Below, piece by piece: positions 7,990 through 16,481 of a stretch of 64,000 nucleotides of DNA. The first letter of the stretch is position 1. Each line of letters opens with the position of its first letter. The notes below the pieces were generated by a model that was not told where the DNA came from, ran no database searches, and saw only the letters and a list, made by a program, of their open reading frames with translations. A program made the position numbers and the translations under genes. The DNA lies in contig CBDCDJ010000007.1 in assembly GCA_965215355.1 (NCBI GenBank), forward strand, positions 3,162,001 through 3,226,000, given 5' to 3'. Origin of the DNA: CBDCDJ01 sp965215355 (GTDB lineage Bacteria > Deinococcota > Deinococci > Deinococcales > Trueperaceae).

Positions 7990-9303
7990 ATGAACATCGC
8001 TATTTTCGGACTGGGCTACGTCGGCTGTATTTCGGCCGCCTGTTTGGCGCAACAGGGCCACCGGGTATACGGAGTCGACGTCAGCGGCACCAAAGTCGAC
8101 CTCATCAACGCGGGTAAAAGCCCCATCATCGAACATTCCATCGACACCATCATCGCCGAACAGGTCGGCGCAGGTCGGCTGTCGGCGACGACCGACGCGG
8201 CGGAGGCCGTCGCCGCCACGGACCTGGCGCTGGTGTGCGTGGGCACGCCCAGCCGGCCCAACGGCGACCTGGACTTAGACTACGTCCGCCACGTGTCCGA
8301 GGACATCGGCCGGGCGTTGCGGGGGCGCACCGGCTTTTACGTGGTGGCGGTGCGGAGCACCATGTTGCCGGGCAGCGTCCACGGGGTCGTGGTGCCGGCG
8401 CTCGAGACCGCTTCGGGAAAGTGCGCCGGTCAGGACTTCGGCGTGTGCATCAACCCCGAATTTTTGCGTGAGGGAACGGCCGTCGCCGACTACCAAAACC
8501 CGCCTTTTACGCTCATAGGGGCCGACGACGAGCGCACCGCAAAGTTGGTCGCCGACCTGTACGCGCCCTTAGACGCGCCCCTCTACACCACGAGCGTGGC
8601 GGCGGCGGAAATGGTGAAGTACACCAGCAACGCCTTCCACGCGCTGAAGATAAGCTTCGCCAACGAAATCGGTTTGTTGTGCAAGAGCGCGAACATCGAC
8701 AGCCACACGGTCATGGACATCTTTGTCAAGGACACCCAGCTCAACATTTCGGACAAGTACCTCAAACCCGGCTTCGCCTTCGGCGGCTCGTGCTTGCCCA
8801 AAGACGTGCGGGCGCTCACCTACCGGGCCAAGACCTTGGACCTGGAGTTGCCGGTCCTGAAAGCGATTCTGCCGAGCAACGACGCTCACGTCGAGCACGC
8901 GCTGCGTTTGATAGAAGACGTGGGCAACAAACGCGTCGGCCTGCTCGGGCTCAGTTTCAAGGCCGGCACCGACGACCTGCGCGAAAGCCCGGTCGTCACG
9001 CTGGCAGAAAAGCTGCTCGGCAAGGGCTACGACCTGTGCATCTACGACCGCAACGTGTCGCTGGCGGCCATCGTCGGGGCCAACAAACGCTACATCGAGC
9101 AGGTCATCCCGCACATCTCGTCGCTGCTCGTGACCGAGCTGGAAGACGTCTTGGAACACGCCGAAACGGTCGTCATCGGCAACAACGCGCCCGAGTTCCG
9201 GACGGTTTTGGAGCGCGTGCGGCCCCAGCAGCGGGTCGTCGACCTCGTCCGGCTGACCGACGAAGGAGCGGCGCTTAAGAACTACCAGGGCATCTGCTGG
9301 TGA
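7990..9303 (+). CDS. GDP-mannose 6-dehydrogenase / UDP-glucose dehydrogenase family (AlgD-like)
   Basis: The 437-residue enzyme oxidises a nucleotide sugar C6 alcohol to the uronic acid with two NAD+. Visible are the Rossmann NAD motif FGLGYVG (6-12), CVGTPS, NPEFLREGTA, AEMVKYTSNAFHALKISFANE, and the catalytic cysteine C268 in GFAFGGSCLPKD. The wording of these blocks (VRSTMLPGS, DFGVCINPEFLREGTAV, SFKAGTDDLRESP) is closer to GDP-mannose dehydrogenase AlgD than to UDP-glucose dehydrogenases, so GDP-mannuronate is the likelier product. A strong Shine-Dalgarno precedes ATG 7990. The stop overlaps the next start by 4 nt. Confidence 0.92.
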   Translation: MNIAIFGLGYVGCISAACLAQQGHRVYGVDVSGTKVDLINAGKSPIIEHSIDTIIAEQVGAGRLSATTDAAEAVAATDLALVCVGTPSRPNGDLDLDYVRHVSEDIGRALRGRTGFYVVAVRSTMLPGSVHGVVVPALETASGKCAGQDFGVCINPEFLREGTAVADYQNPPFTLIGADDERTAKLVADLYAPLDAPLYTTSVAAAEMVKYTSNAFHALKISFANEIGLLCKSANIDSHTVMDIFVKDTQLNISDKYLKPGFAFGGSCLPKDVRALTYRAKTLDLELPVLKAILPSNDAHVEHALRLIEDVGNKRVGLLGLSFKAGTDDLRESPVVTLAEKLLGKGYDLCIYDRNVSLAAIVGANKRYIEQVIPHISSLLVTELEDVLEHAETVVIGNNAPEFRTVLERVRPQQRVVDLVRLTDEGAALKNYQGICW

Positions 9304-10541
9304 CGCCCGCGCCCGAGCCTGCTCTCAACCCTTCTTTAAACATTGTCGTCGTCGCACCTCGCTTTCCGTTTCCGCTGGACCGGGGCGACCGGCTCACGGT
9401 CTACAACCTGCTCAAGTTCTTTTCGCAGCGTCACAAGGTATCGCTGGTGTGTTTTTTAGAGGCCGACCAGGACCCGGGCTGGGTAGAAAAGCTCGAGCCC
9501 TTCTGTGAGCGCGTCGTCACCGTGCCGCTGAACAAGGCGCGCGTCTACGCCAATTCGCTGGTCGGCGCGCTAGGCGACGTCCCCTTGCAGGTGCGCTACT
9601 ACGCCGACCCGGCCATGACCGCGGCGGTTTCCGACGTGGTGGCGACGCAAAAACCGGACCTGCTCTACGCGCACACCATCCGCATGGGCCAGTACGTCGA
9701 GCCTTTTCACAAGCTGCCGCGCGTTTTGGCCCTGCAAATTTCGATGACCCTGAACTACCGGCGCTTGGCCGAGCGGGCGGACAACGTGCTGCGAAAAGCG
9801 CTCTACACTTTTGAATACCGCAAGCTGCGCGCCTTCGAGGGCCGCTACGCCCGCAAGTTCGACCGCGTCCTGCTCATCTCGCCCTTTGACTTGCGCGCGA
9901 TTGAGCGCGACGCGCCCGAGGACAACGTGTTTTTCAGCCCCCACGGCGTGGACTACGAGTTTTTCGCGCCCGACCCGGCGGTAGAAAAAGTGCCGAACTC
10001 CCTCGTCTTCACCGGCAACATGGGGTACGCCCCCAACGTCGACGCGGCCAGATTCTTTTATGAGCAGATTTTTCCCTCGGTTCGTGCGCAAGTACCTGAC
10101 GCGACCTGGACCGTCGTCGGCACCAACCCTGCGCCGGAAGTCGTGGCGCTGGCCGCCGACGACGCCGTGACCGTGACCGGCCGCGTGCCCGACCTGCGCG
10201 CGTACCTGCACCGGGCGCAGGTCGCCGTCGACCCTCTACGCGTCGGGGCGGGTTTGCAAAACAAGGTTTTGGAGGGCATGGCGACGGGCCTGCCGATGGT
10301 CATCACCCCGGTCGCCAACGAAGGCATTCAGGCACCCCATCCCGATACCGTCTTTGTCGCCGACGAGCCGGACAGTTTCGCGCAGCGCGTCGTCGAGCTG
10401 CTGCAATCCGCGGACGAGCGCCGCCGCATGGGCGCGGCGGCCAGGGCTTTTATCGTCAAGAACTGGTCCTGGGAAAAGCACTTCGGAGATTTAGAGCAGA
10501 TGGTCGGCGAACTCATACTCGAGCGCAAAAGTAAGGTATAA
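9300..10541 (+). CDS. Glycosyltransferase (GT4-like, XrtA/PEP-CTERM-associated type)
   Basis: A 413-residue GT-B glycosyltransferase. The N-terminal domain opens with NIVVVAPRFPFPLDRGDRLTVYNLL, typical of the TIGR03087 (sugar transferase of exosortase/polysaccharide loci) group. The C-terminal GT1-type domain has FTGNMGYAPNVDAARFF, VDPLRVGAGLQNKVLEGMATGLPMV and the acceptor-proximal GIQAPH stretch. It would transfer a sugar from a nucleotide donor to a growing glycan. GTG 9300 overlaps the dehydrogenase stop by 4 nt, so the two genes are translationally coupled. Confidence 0.88.
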   Translation: MTPAPEPALNPSLNIVVVAPRFPFPLDRGDRLTVYNLLKFFSQRHKVSLVCFLEADQDPGWVEKLEPFCERVVTVPLNKARVYANSLVGALGDVPLQVRYYADPAMTAAVSDVVATQKPDLLYAHTIRMGQYVEPFHKLPRVLALQISMTLNYRRLAERADNVLRKALYTFEYRKLRAFEGRYARKFDRVLLISPFDLRAIERDAPEDNVFFSPHGVDYEFFAPDPAVEKVPNSLVFTGNMGYAPNVDAARFFYEQIFPSVRAQVPDATWTVVGTNPAPEVVALAADDAVTVTGRVPDLRAYLHRAQVAVDPLRVGAGLQNKVLEGMATGLPMVITPVANEGIQAPHPDTVFVADEPDSFAQRVVELLQSADERRRMGAAARAFIVKNWSWEKHFGDLEQMVGELILERKSKV

Positions 10542-10576
10542 GACAGGGAAGACAGTTCGGTAAGGACAGCAACTTG

Positions 10577-10604
10577 CATGTAGTGTGGGTTTACACACTA
10601 CATG
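10577..10604. repeat. Perfect inverted repeat (11-bp arms) upstream of nrdJ
   Basis: CATGTAGTGTG (10577-10587) and CACACTACATG (10594-10604) pair perfectly around a 6-nt loop. The right arm overlaps the NrdR-like box at 10595-10610. It may be an operator or a transcript-end hairpin of the glycosyltransferase operon. Confidence 0.55.
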
Positions 10605-10610
10605 TTGTAT
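10595..10610. promoter_or_regulatory. NrdR-box-like operator 1
   Basis: ACACTACATGTTGTAT agrees at 13 of 16 positions with the published NrdR consensus (acaCwAtATaTwGtgt). NrdR is the ATP/dATP-sensing repressor of ribonucleotide reductase genes, and an nrd gene lies directly downstream. Confidence 0.6.
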
Positions 10611-10761
10611 GTTAACCTTAGCAAGCCTCGATTTTTTCATGTGGCTGACCGAGGCCGGTGGAAGTGCTGAGGGCGGTGAGGGTTACACGCGAAAAGTGCA
10701 ACCTGCACTGTACCCGGAGGCTCGAGGCGGCTACCACAGCTTTACTTTGTAAGCTATTTAC

Positions 10762-10777
10762 ATACAACAAGTAGTAT
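10762..10777. promoter_or_regulatory. NrdR-box-like operator 2 over the nrdJ promoter
   Basis: ATACAACAAGTAGTAT agrees with the NrdR consensus at 11 of 16 positions. It overlaps a TATGCT hexamer at 10775-10780 that could serve as -10, 58 nt before the nrdJ start. NrdR sites normally come in pairs, though the 167-nt distance from box 1 is larger than usual. Confidence 0.5.
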
Positions 10778-10837
10778 GCTAACTTGAGCGTCACAAGCAA
10801 ATTACACACGAGGACGAAAGTTTTAGAGAGGACCGAC

Positions 10838-13800
10838 GTGGACAAGCTCGCTTCACCCCAAACCGACATCACGGCAGCGTTCGACGAGCACGCCGTCGCC
10901 ATCGCCAAACGGCAATATTTTGCCCCCGAGGACAAAGACCTGACGGGTCTGTTTCGCCGCGTCGCCGCCTGGGTCGCCACGCCCGAGGGTGAAGCGACAC
11001 AGGCGTACACCGCGCGCTTTTTCGACCTCATGGCGTCGAAGCGTTTTTGCCCCGGTGGACGGGTTTTGGCGGGCGCGGCGACGAGCCACGGCAACGTGTT
11101 GAACTGCTTTGTGCAAGACGGCTCTCCCGAGGCGGTGGGTACAGACGCCTGGGTGCTCAAACTGGCGACCAAGCTCGCGCTCGTAACAAAAGTCGGCGGC
11201 GGCAACGGCCTGTGCCTGGACCCCCTGAAACCCAAACGTGCGTACCACCGCACCGCCGGACAGCTCTACCTCACCGTCTCCCCCGCGCACGCCGACTACG
11301 ACAAAGTCAAGACGGGCACCTACATGGATCTGGTCCACGGCAAGTACGTGTCCAAGGGTTACCGCCGGGCGCTGTTCGTCGAACAGAGCGAGGTTCCTTC
11401 GGCGCTGCCCGTTTTGAACGTGGGCGACTCGGTCGAAAAAATTTGGGGTGCGGGGCGCGAGCTGATTCTGCGGATGTTGCGGGGCGAGGACGTGCTCCTC
11501 GACCTGAGCAACTTGCGGCCCGAGGGTACACCCGTCAAGGGCTCGGGCGGCACCAGCAGCGGCCCGAGCAGCTTCGCGGTCGAGGTGTTCGACAACTTTG
11601 CCACTTGGGCGGCGCTGGGCGGCGCGGACTACGCCGGGCCGGTGGCAACTTTGCGCTACGTCTTTGCGCCCACGCTGCGGGTCATCCGTCAGGGCGGCTG
11701 CCTCCATCCCGACACCTTGGTCAACACGAGCAAAGGCACCCTGCGACTGAGAGAACTTGTCGACGCTTACCAGTACGGTTGGCAAGACCACGCCCTGAAA
11801 GTCGCTACCGACGAGGGTTGGAAGGAGAGTCCTAAAGGCTTCAACAACGGGAACGTTTCTACCCTCAAGGTGACCCTTGGCAACGGGCAGGAAATCCAGG
11901 GCACTCCAAACCACAAACTCAAAGTCATGCGCGAGAACGGCGAGCGGCGCTGGGTCGCGTTGGCAGACTTGCAGCAGGGTGACTATGTGATTCAGGTGCT
12001 CGACCAGCACACAGGCGCAGCCGTTACCCTCGCGCCGCTGACAAAAACCCATCACAACACCAAGCCCGTCCGCACGCCCGAGCAGCTTGACGAACGCCTG
12101 GCTTTTTTCCTCGGCTACCTGTGGGGCGACGGTTTTGTAAGTGGCAACCGCGTCGGCTTTTCTGTGGCGCACGGTTCGCCGATGATGAAGAAGACCCCTG
12201 AACTGTTCAGCGACCTGTTCGGCTTGGAAGTGGGGCTCGAGCAAAAAGAAAACGACAAGAGTGCCGTCTTCGTCGCCAGCAGTGCGGCGCTGGTGAGTTG
12301 GCTCGGGCAAAACGGGCTGACGAAGGGTAGAGCGAGAGAGCTGACCTTACCCAAAGCCGTCCGTCAAGCCCCGCGTCCCGTGGTGGGCGCGTTTCTGCGT
12401 GGACTTTTCGAAGCTGACGGCAGCGTGACCGTCGGCTATCCGACGCTGACAAGTGCCTCTAAACAACTCCTCCAAGACGTAACCGTCATGTTGGCGGGCT
12501 TGGGCATCCCGTCGACCTTGCGAGGCGTTGCGGCGCGCAGCGACCGCTACTCCAAACAGCCTGTGCATCATGTCAAAGTCGTCAGCGCCAAGGGCCGTGA
12601 GCGCTTTTTAGAGCGCGTCGGTTTTATAGAAAAGTCACGCTTTGAAACCCTGCGCGACTTTCAACCGGACACCGCCAGAGAATCATCATGGCCGCTGCCT
12701 CACGCTTCGGCGCTCCTCCAAACAGCTTTCGACGCTCTGCCCGCAGGTGCGAAAAGTCGTCCGTCGCCCTACACGTCGGCACGGAAAAACCTGTCGCGCT
12801 ATATCCGCGGCGAGCGTCAGCTTACGGCAACGGGGCTCGAGCGGCTGAAGCGAGACACCCTCATCGCCGACAAGCTTCCCGAGTTCGACTTCGAGGAATT
12901 TTTCATACCCGTCACGTCTATCGAAGACGGCGGACGCAGCCTGACCCTCGACCTGTCTGTAGACGAGAACAAAACCTACCTCGCCAACGGCGTCGTCAGC
13001 CACAACACCCGCCGCGGCGCCGGCATGGCAACTATGTCCATCACCCACCCGGACATCCAGGACTTCATCACCGCCAAAGACTTGGAGCGCGAACAGCTCG
13101 AGGGCGACATTTCGACCTTCAACATTTCGGTGTTGGTGAGCGACGCCTTTATGAACGAGAGCCGGAACGCGGGCCGGGAAGGCGTCCTTCGGGACATCGC
13201 CGACCACGCCTGGCAAACCGGCGAGCCCGGACTCATCTTCATCGACCGCATCAACGAGTACAACCCGCTGCGCTCGAGCTTGGGGGACATCAAGTCGACC
13301 AATCCTTGCGGCGAGATCCCGCTGTTCCCCGGCGAGCCCTGCGACCTGGGCGCTATCAACTTGGCCGCATACGTGGTCGAGCCCGACCGGGGTCTCGAGG
13401 GCTTCGACTGGGACGGTTTCCGCAGGGACGTGACGACCTGCATTCGCTTTCTGGACAACGTTCTAGAGGTGAACAAGTTCGCCCTGCAAGACAACCGCGA
13501 GATGAGCCTGAAACTGCGCCGTTTGGGCCTGGGCGTGATGGGTCTGGCCGACGCGCTGATTTTGATGGGCCTGCGCTACGACAGCGACGAGGGCCGCGCG
13601 GCGACGGAGCGGATGATTGCCGAACTGCGCGACCAAGCTACGGGTGCCAGCGAAAGGTTGGCGGCGGAGCGCGGCGCGTTCCCGGCCAGCAAAAACAGCA
13701 GCGTTGCCGCCGAGCGCCGCAACGTCGCGCTGCTCACCGTCGCGCCGACCGGCACCACCAGCATGTTGATGGGCGTCTCGAGCGGCGTCGAGCCCGTGTT

Positions 13801-14755
13801 CGCCCCCTTCGTGTACCGCAAAATCGGCGACGGCTACGCGTCCTTAATCCACCCGCTTTTTCAAGAACTTTTGGAGCGCCACGCGCCGCACCCGGACTAC
13901 CGAAAGGGCGACGCCTGGGACTGGGACAAGGTCGTCACGGCGGTGCAGGGCAACCACGGCAGCGTTCAGGGGCTTGAGTTCGTTCCCGACGCGGTCAAGG
14001 CCGTGCTGGTCTGCGCCCACGACATCGCCCCGGAAGACCACGTGAAGATGCAGGGCGTCATCCAGACCACCTTCGACGGCGGCGGCAAAATGGTCGCCAA
14101 CTCGATTTCCAAGACCATCAACATGCCCAACGAAGCCACCGTGGACGACGTGTACGACGCCTACAGCCTCGCGTTTACGACCGGCTGCAAGGGCATCACC
14201 GTGTACCGCGATGGCTCACGGCAGTTTCAGGTGCTCAGCACTAAAAAAGAGGAGAAGCCGGTTCCCGCACCCGCCAAGGTTACGCCCCCGAGCGAGCGCT
14301 TGCCCGGCGAGCCGCTGTTCGACCGGCCGGGGCGTTTGACGGGTTTTACCGACAACATCAAGCTGATGCTGCCCGACGGGGAAAGGCGCAGCTTTTACAT
14401 CACCGTGAACAAACAGATGGACTTTCCTGTAGAAGTCTTCATCGGCTCCGGCAAGTCCGGCGAAGAAGCCAACGCCGACTCCGAAGCCCTGGGCCGCATG
14501 GTCTCTATCGCCTTGCAGTACGGTGTGCCCGCCGAAGCCATCGTCAAAACCCTGCGCGGCATCAACGGCGGCATGTACGGCACCTATCAGGGCCGCATGG
14601 TCGCCAGCAAGGCCGACCTCATCGCCGTGGCTTTAGAAACGACCGGGGTGGAAAACGTGTTGCAAAAGGGCGCGGCTTGCCCCGACTGCGGCGCGCCGCT
14701 GCGCTTCGAAGAAGGTTGCCGAAAGTGCGATTGCGGCTTTAGCAAGTGCGGCTAG
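10838..14755 (+). CDS. nrdJ: Ribonucleoside-diphosphate reductase, adenosylcobalamin-dependent (class II), with intein
   Basis: The 1305-residue precursor becomes an 869-residue class II ribonucleotide reductase once a 436-residue intein (11699-13006) is removed. The enzyme makes deoxyribonucleotides using coenzyme B12. Visible are NVLNCFVQ (C90), the thiyl-radical loop cysteine in NPCGEIPLFPGEPCDLGAINLA (mature C388), RQGG/TRRGAGMA flanking the splice site, GTTSMLMGVSSGVEP, and a C-terminal cysteine-rich tail (CPDCGAP...CRKCDCGFSKCG) for zinc binding or redox regeneration. I chose GTG 10838 because AGAGAGGA lies 5 nt upstream; TTG 10784 lacks a ribosome binding site. Two NrdR-like boxes lie upstream. 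Confidence 0.95.
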   Translation: MDKLASPQTDITAAFDEHAVAIAKRQYFAPEDKDLTGLFRRVAAWVATPEGEATQAYTARFFDLMASKRFCPGGRVLAGAATSHGNVLNCFVQDGSPEAVGTDAWVLKLATKLALVTKVGGGNGLCLDPLKPKRAYHRTAGQLYLTVSPAHADYDKVKTGTYMDLVHGKYVSKGYRRALFVEQSEVPSALPVLNVGDSVEKIWGAGRELILRMLRGEDVLLDLSNLRPEGTPVKGSGGTSSGPSSFAVEVFDNFATWAALGGADYAGPVATLRYVFAPTLRVIRQGGCLHPDTLVNTSKGTLRLRELVDAYQYGWQDHALKVATDEGWKESPKGFNNGNVSTLKVTLGNGQEIQGTPNHKLKVMRENGERRWVALADLQQGDYVIQVLDQHTGAAVTLAPLTKTHHNTKPVRTPEQLDERLAFFLGYLWGDGFVSGNRVGFSVAHGSPMMKKTPELFSDLFGLEVGLEQKENDKSAVFVASSAALVSWLGQNGLTKGRARELTLPKAVRQAPRPVVGAFLRGLFEADGSVTVGYPTLTSASKQLLQDVTVMLAGLGIPSTLRGVAARSDRYSKQPVHHVKVVSAKGRERFLERVGFIEKSRFETLRDFQPDTARESSWPLPHASALLQTAFDALPAGAKSRPSPYTSARKNLSRYIRGERQLTATGLERLKRDTLIADKLPEFDFEEFFIPVTSIEDGGRSLTLDLSVDENKTYLANGVVSHNTRRGAGMATMSITHPDIQDFITAKDLEREQLEGDISTFNISVLVSDAFMNESRNAGREGVLRDIADHAWQTGEPGLIFIDRINEYNPLRSSLGDIKSTNPCGEIPLFPGEPCDLGAINLAAYVVEPDRGLEGFDWDGFRRDVTTCIRFLDNVLEVNKFALQDNREMSLKLRRLGLGVMGLADALILMGLRYDSDEGRAATERMIAELRDQATGASERLAAERGAFPASKNSSVAAERRNVALLTVAPTGTTSMLMGVSSGVEPVFAPFVYRKIGDGYASLIHPLFQELLERHAPHPDYRKGDAWDWDKVVTAVQGNHGSVQGLEFVPDAVKAVLVCAHDIAPEDHVKMQGVIQTTFDGGGKMVANSISKTINMPNEATVDDVYDAYSLAFTTGCKGITVYRDGSRQFQVLSTKKEEKPVPAPAKVTPPSERLPGEPLFDRPGRLTGFTDNIKLMLPDGERRSFYITVNKQMDFPVEVFIGSGKSGEEANADSEALGRMVSIALQYGVPAEAIVKTLRGINGGMYGTYQGRMVASKADLIAVALETTGVENVLQKGAACPDCGAPLRFEEGCRKCDCGFSKCG
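11699..13006 (+). mobile_element. Intein with LAGLIDADG homing endonuclease inside nrdJ
   Basis: The insertion starts with Cys (CLHPDTLVNT, splicing block A) directly after RQGG and ends VVSHN before Thr of TRRGAGMA, so Cys1, the penultimate His, terminal Asn and +1 Thr needed for splicing are all present. Block B is GTPNHKLKV. Two endonuclease motifs, LGYLWGDGFV and LRGLFEADGSV, carry the catalytic acidic residues, so the homing endonuclease looks intact. At 436 residues it is a full-size bifunctional intein. Its frame is unbroken with the host. It sits in a conserved active-site segment, the usual choice of inteins. Confidence 0.95.
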
Positions 14756-14807
14756 AGCCAACAAGCGAGCGTTGAAACGTCGTTTAGCCCCCTGGTCTAC
14801 AGGCCGA

Positions 14808-14872
14808 AGTCAACCCTGTTTTCGGTTCGCTTCTCGAGCAACCTGGAAAAGGGTGTCCCTTTGGGGTTGACT
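14808..14872. terminator. Nested stem-loop between nrdJ and the convergent small gene
   Basis: Outer arms AGTCAACCC (14808-14816) and GGGTTGACT (14864-14872) enclose an inner AAAGGG-tgt-CCCTTT hairpin. It lies between two converging stops, so a bidirectional terminator is the simplest reading. There is no long T tract. Confidence 0.5.
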
Positions 14873-14896
14873 GCCGGGAATCAGCCGAGAAAAGTT

Positions 14897-15247
14897 TTAC
14901 CTGCGGGTCAACAGTTCGACGTTCTTGCCGCGGTTTTTTTCCTGTAAGTGTTCGTGCCAGAGCGTCTGGGCAAGTTCCTGGACCGAGGCTTCACGGGTGG
15001 TGCGCGCGTAGCTGTAGCCCAAACGCAAGTCCTCGAGCGCGTCTTCGGGGTCGGCGGCGAGCGCGACCCGGTAGCGCGACAGGTGAACCTGGGCCAACAG
15101 CACGTCGCGCATCCGCTGCGGTTTGACCGCGTGGAGGTCGCGCATGGCGGCGGCATAGGCGGCCATCGCCCCGCGCACGTCGCCACGGTCGGCGAACGCG
15201 ACCCCGCGCTTGTAGTGTTCGGCCGCCTCGTAAAGAAGTTCGCGCAT
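14897..15247 (-). CDS. Hypothetical TPR-like helical protein
   Basis: A 116-residue soluble protein that I cannot assign by name. The segment EAAEHYKRGVAFADRGDVRGAMAAYAAAMRDL resembles a tetratricopeptide repeat (helix-turn-helix with small residues in phase), and the rest (DALEDLRLGYSYARTTREASVQELAQTLWHEHL) is also helical. TPR-like proteins bind other proteins. No signal peptide is present. It converges on nrdJ. The start at ATG 15247 is preceded by no clear ribosome binding site. Confidence 0.6.
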   Translation of the reverse strand: MRELLYEAAEHYKRGVAFADRGDVRGAMAAYAAAMRDLHAVKPQRMRDVLLAQVHLSRYRVALAADPEDALEDLRLGYSYARTTREASVQELAQTLWHEHLQEKNRGKNVELLTRR

Positions 15248-15519
15248 GGGTTCGAGTATAGCCCGAGTTGGGTGGCAGAGAAGTTGTGGCGGCTTCTCCG
15301 AGGTCTCTATGGGCGCTCGTGCTGGGTCCGCGTCCTTTCAAAAGTCGCCGCGGAAAGCGGCGCTGTCGAGACCGGCGGGCCACCGCTGCGAGTTGACGTT
15401 CGGCACGAGCGCGAGTCAAGATTTTTGGCTTGGGTTCAAAGGGTCCAGCAGTGGCTGAGTAGGGAGTTATGCCTTCGACGCCCTCTCGAGCACGCCCCTG
15501 TTTGACTTCAGCACTCGTT
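15248..15519. other. Spacer with a GC-rich hairpin, no gene seen
   Basis: 270 bases between two minus-strand genes. A compact hairpin GCCGC-ggaaa-GCGGC lies near 15349-15363 and may terminate the lipoprotein transcript. Frames crossing it do not look coding. Confidence 0.35.
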
Positions 15520-16437
15520 TTAGGGAGCCGGGTTGTAGACGAAGCCGGACAGGTTCAAACCGTCGGCAACCCGGTAAGTGTCGACGCCCAACACGTCGAG
15601 CAGCAGGTCGCCGCGCAGCTCGAGCAGCGTCGGGATGCCCTGGAGGGCGGCGTCGAGCGCCGCGCGGGCCGCAGCGTCCAGACGTGACGGCTGCGGGTAA
15701 AAGAGCAGGTCGAAACGGCTGTTTTGGGCGGCCGGCACGGGCACGGGGGTGAAGTCTTGCGCGCCCAAGTCCTGCCCGCCCAGGAACACGCGCACCTCAC
15801 CGTACAAAAAGTAGCCGATACCGCCCGCGTTGTCGGCGTCCACGGCAAGCTGAATGACCGGCGCGTCGGGGCGCAGCGAAAACACGCGGCTTTGCGCGTC
15901 GACGAGCCGCAACGCGGGCGGCGCGACGAGTTCGCGCGCCAGCGCCGCGCCGCTGACGAGGGTGCGCCGCGCGGTGCTGACCGCGTGGCTGCGCGAGGCG
16001 AAGACCGTCACGCCGTCCAAGCGGAAGGGCAGGGGCGTGGTGCTAAAGGCTTTCGCCACCGCCCGAATCAGCTCGGGTTCCCCCTCCAAAGACGCCGTCA
16101 CGCGCAGCCTGAGCGGCGCTTGCTCGCCCGCGGCGATGAAGCTGCCCGGCGCCACGGTGGCCGTGCTCACCGCCTTGCCCGCCAGCACCACCTCGTAGGC
16201 GACCCGCTCGAGCGTTACCCCGAAGGCGTTGGGGTTTTTGACCTGTAACCCGATGCTCAACTCGACCGTCGCGCCCGCCCCCGGCGGGTCGAAGCGCTCG
16301 ACCGCCGTCTGCCCCGGCACGACCTCGAAGACGAGGGGTTGGATGGGCTCCAGCGGTGCCACGCTCTGAATAGGCCGCCGGTAGGGCGTACAAGAGGTCA
16401 GCAGGACGAGCGAGAGGAAAAACAGGAGGCGTCGCAC
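15520..16437 (-). CDS. Lipoprotein with two LEA14/WHy-like domains
   Basis: A 305-residue exported lipoprotein: MRRLLFFLSLVLLTSC is a lipoprotein signal with lipobox LTSC. Two repeats of the LEA type 2 (water stress and hypersensitive) pattern follow: ATVELSIGLQVKNPNAFGVTLERVAYEVVLAGK with SFIAAGEQAPLRLRV, and a second half with VIQLAVDADNAGGIGYFLYGEVRVFLGGQDLG. LEA14-like domains are linked to desiccation tolerance in plants and are found in extremophile bacteria. I start at GTG 16437 since TACACT lies exactly 6 nt upstream; an in-frame GTG at 16443 abuts that box. Confidence 0.75.
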   Translation of the reverse strand: MRRLLFFLSLVLLTSCTPYRRPIQSVAPLEPIQPLVFEVVPGQTAVERFDPPGAGATVELSIGLQVKNPNAFGVTLERVAYEVVLAGKAVSTATVAPGSFIAAGEQAPLRLRVTASLEGEPELIRAVAKAFSTTPLPFRLDGVTVFASRSHAVSTARRTLVSGAALARELVAPPALRLVDAQSRVFSLRPDAPVIQLAVDADNAGGIGYFLYGEVRVFLGGQDLGAQDFTPVPVPAAQNSRFDLLFYPQPSRLDAAARAALDAALQGIPTLLELRGDLLLDVLGVDTYRVADGLNLSGFVYNPAP

Positions 16438-16443
16438 CCGCAC

Positions 16444-16449
16444 AGTGTA
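16444..16449 (-). promoter_or_regulatory. -10 box TACACT, leaderless spacing
   Basis: TACACT on the minus strand ends 6 nt before GTG 16437 and is the main reason for choosing that start. Confidence 0.45.
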
Positions 16450-16481
16450 GCAAAGGCGCAAAGGAAACCGGCGAAAGAACC

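Noticed and set aside
15425..15450. TTCAAAG-like T-loop resembling a tRNA
   Set aside because: The flanking bases do not pair as a T stem, and no anticodon or acceptor stem fits.
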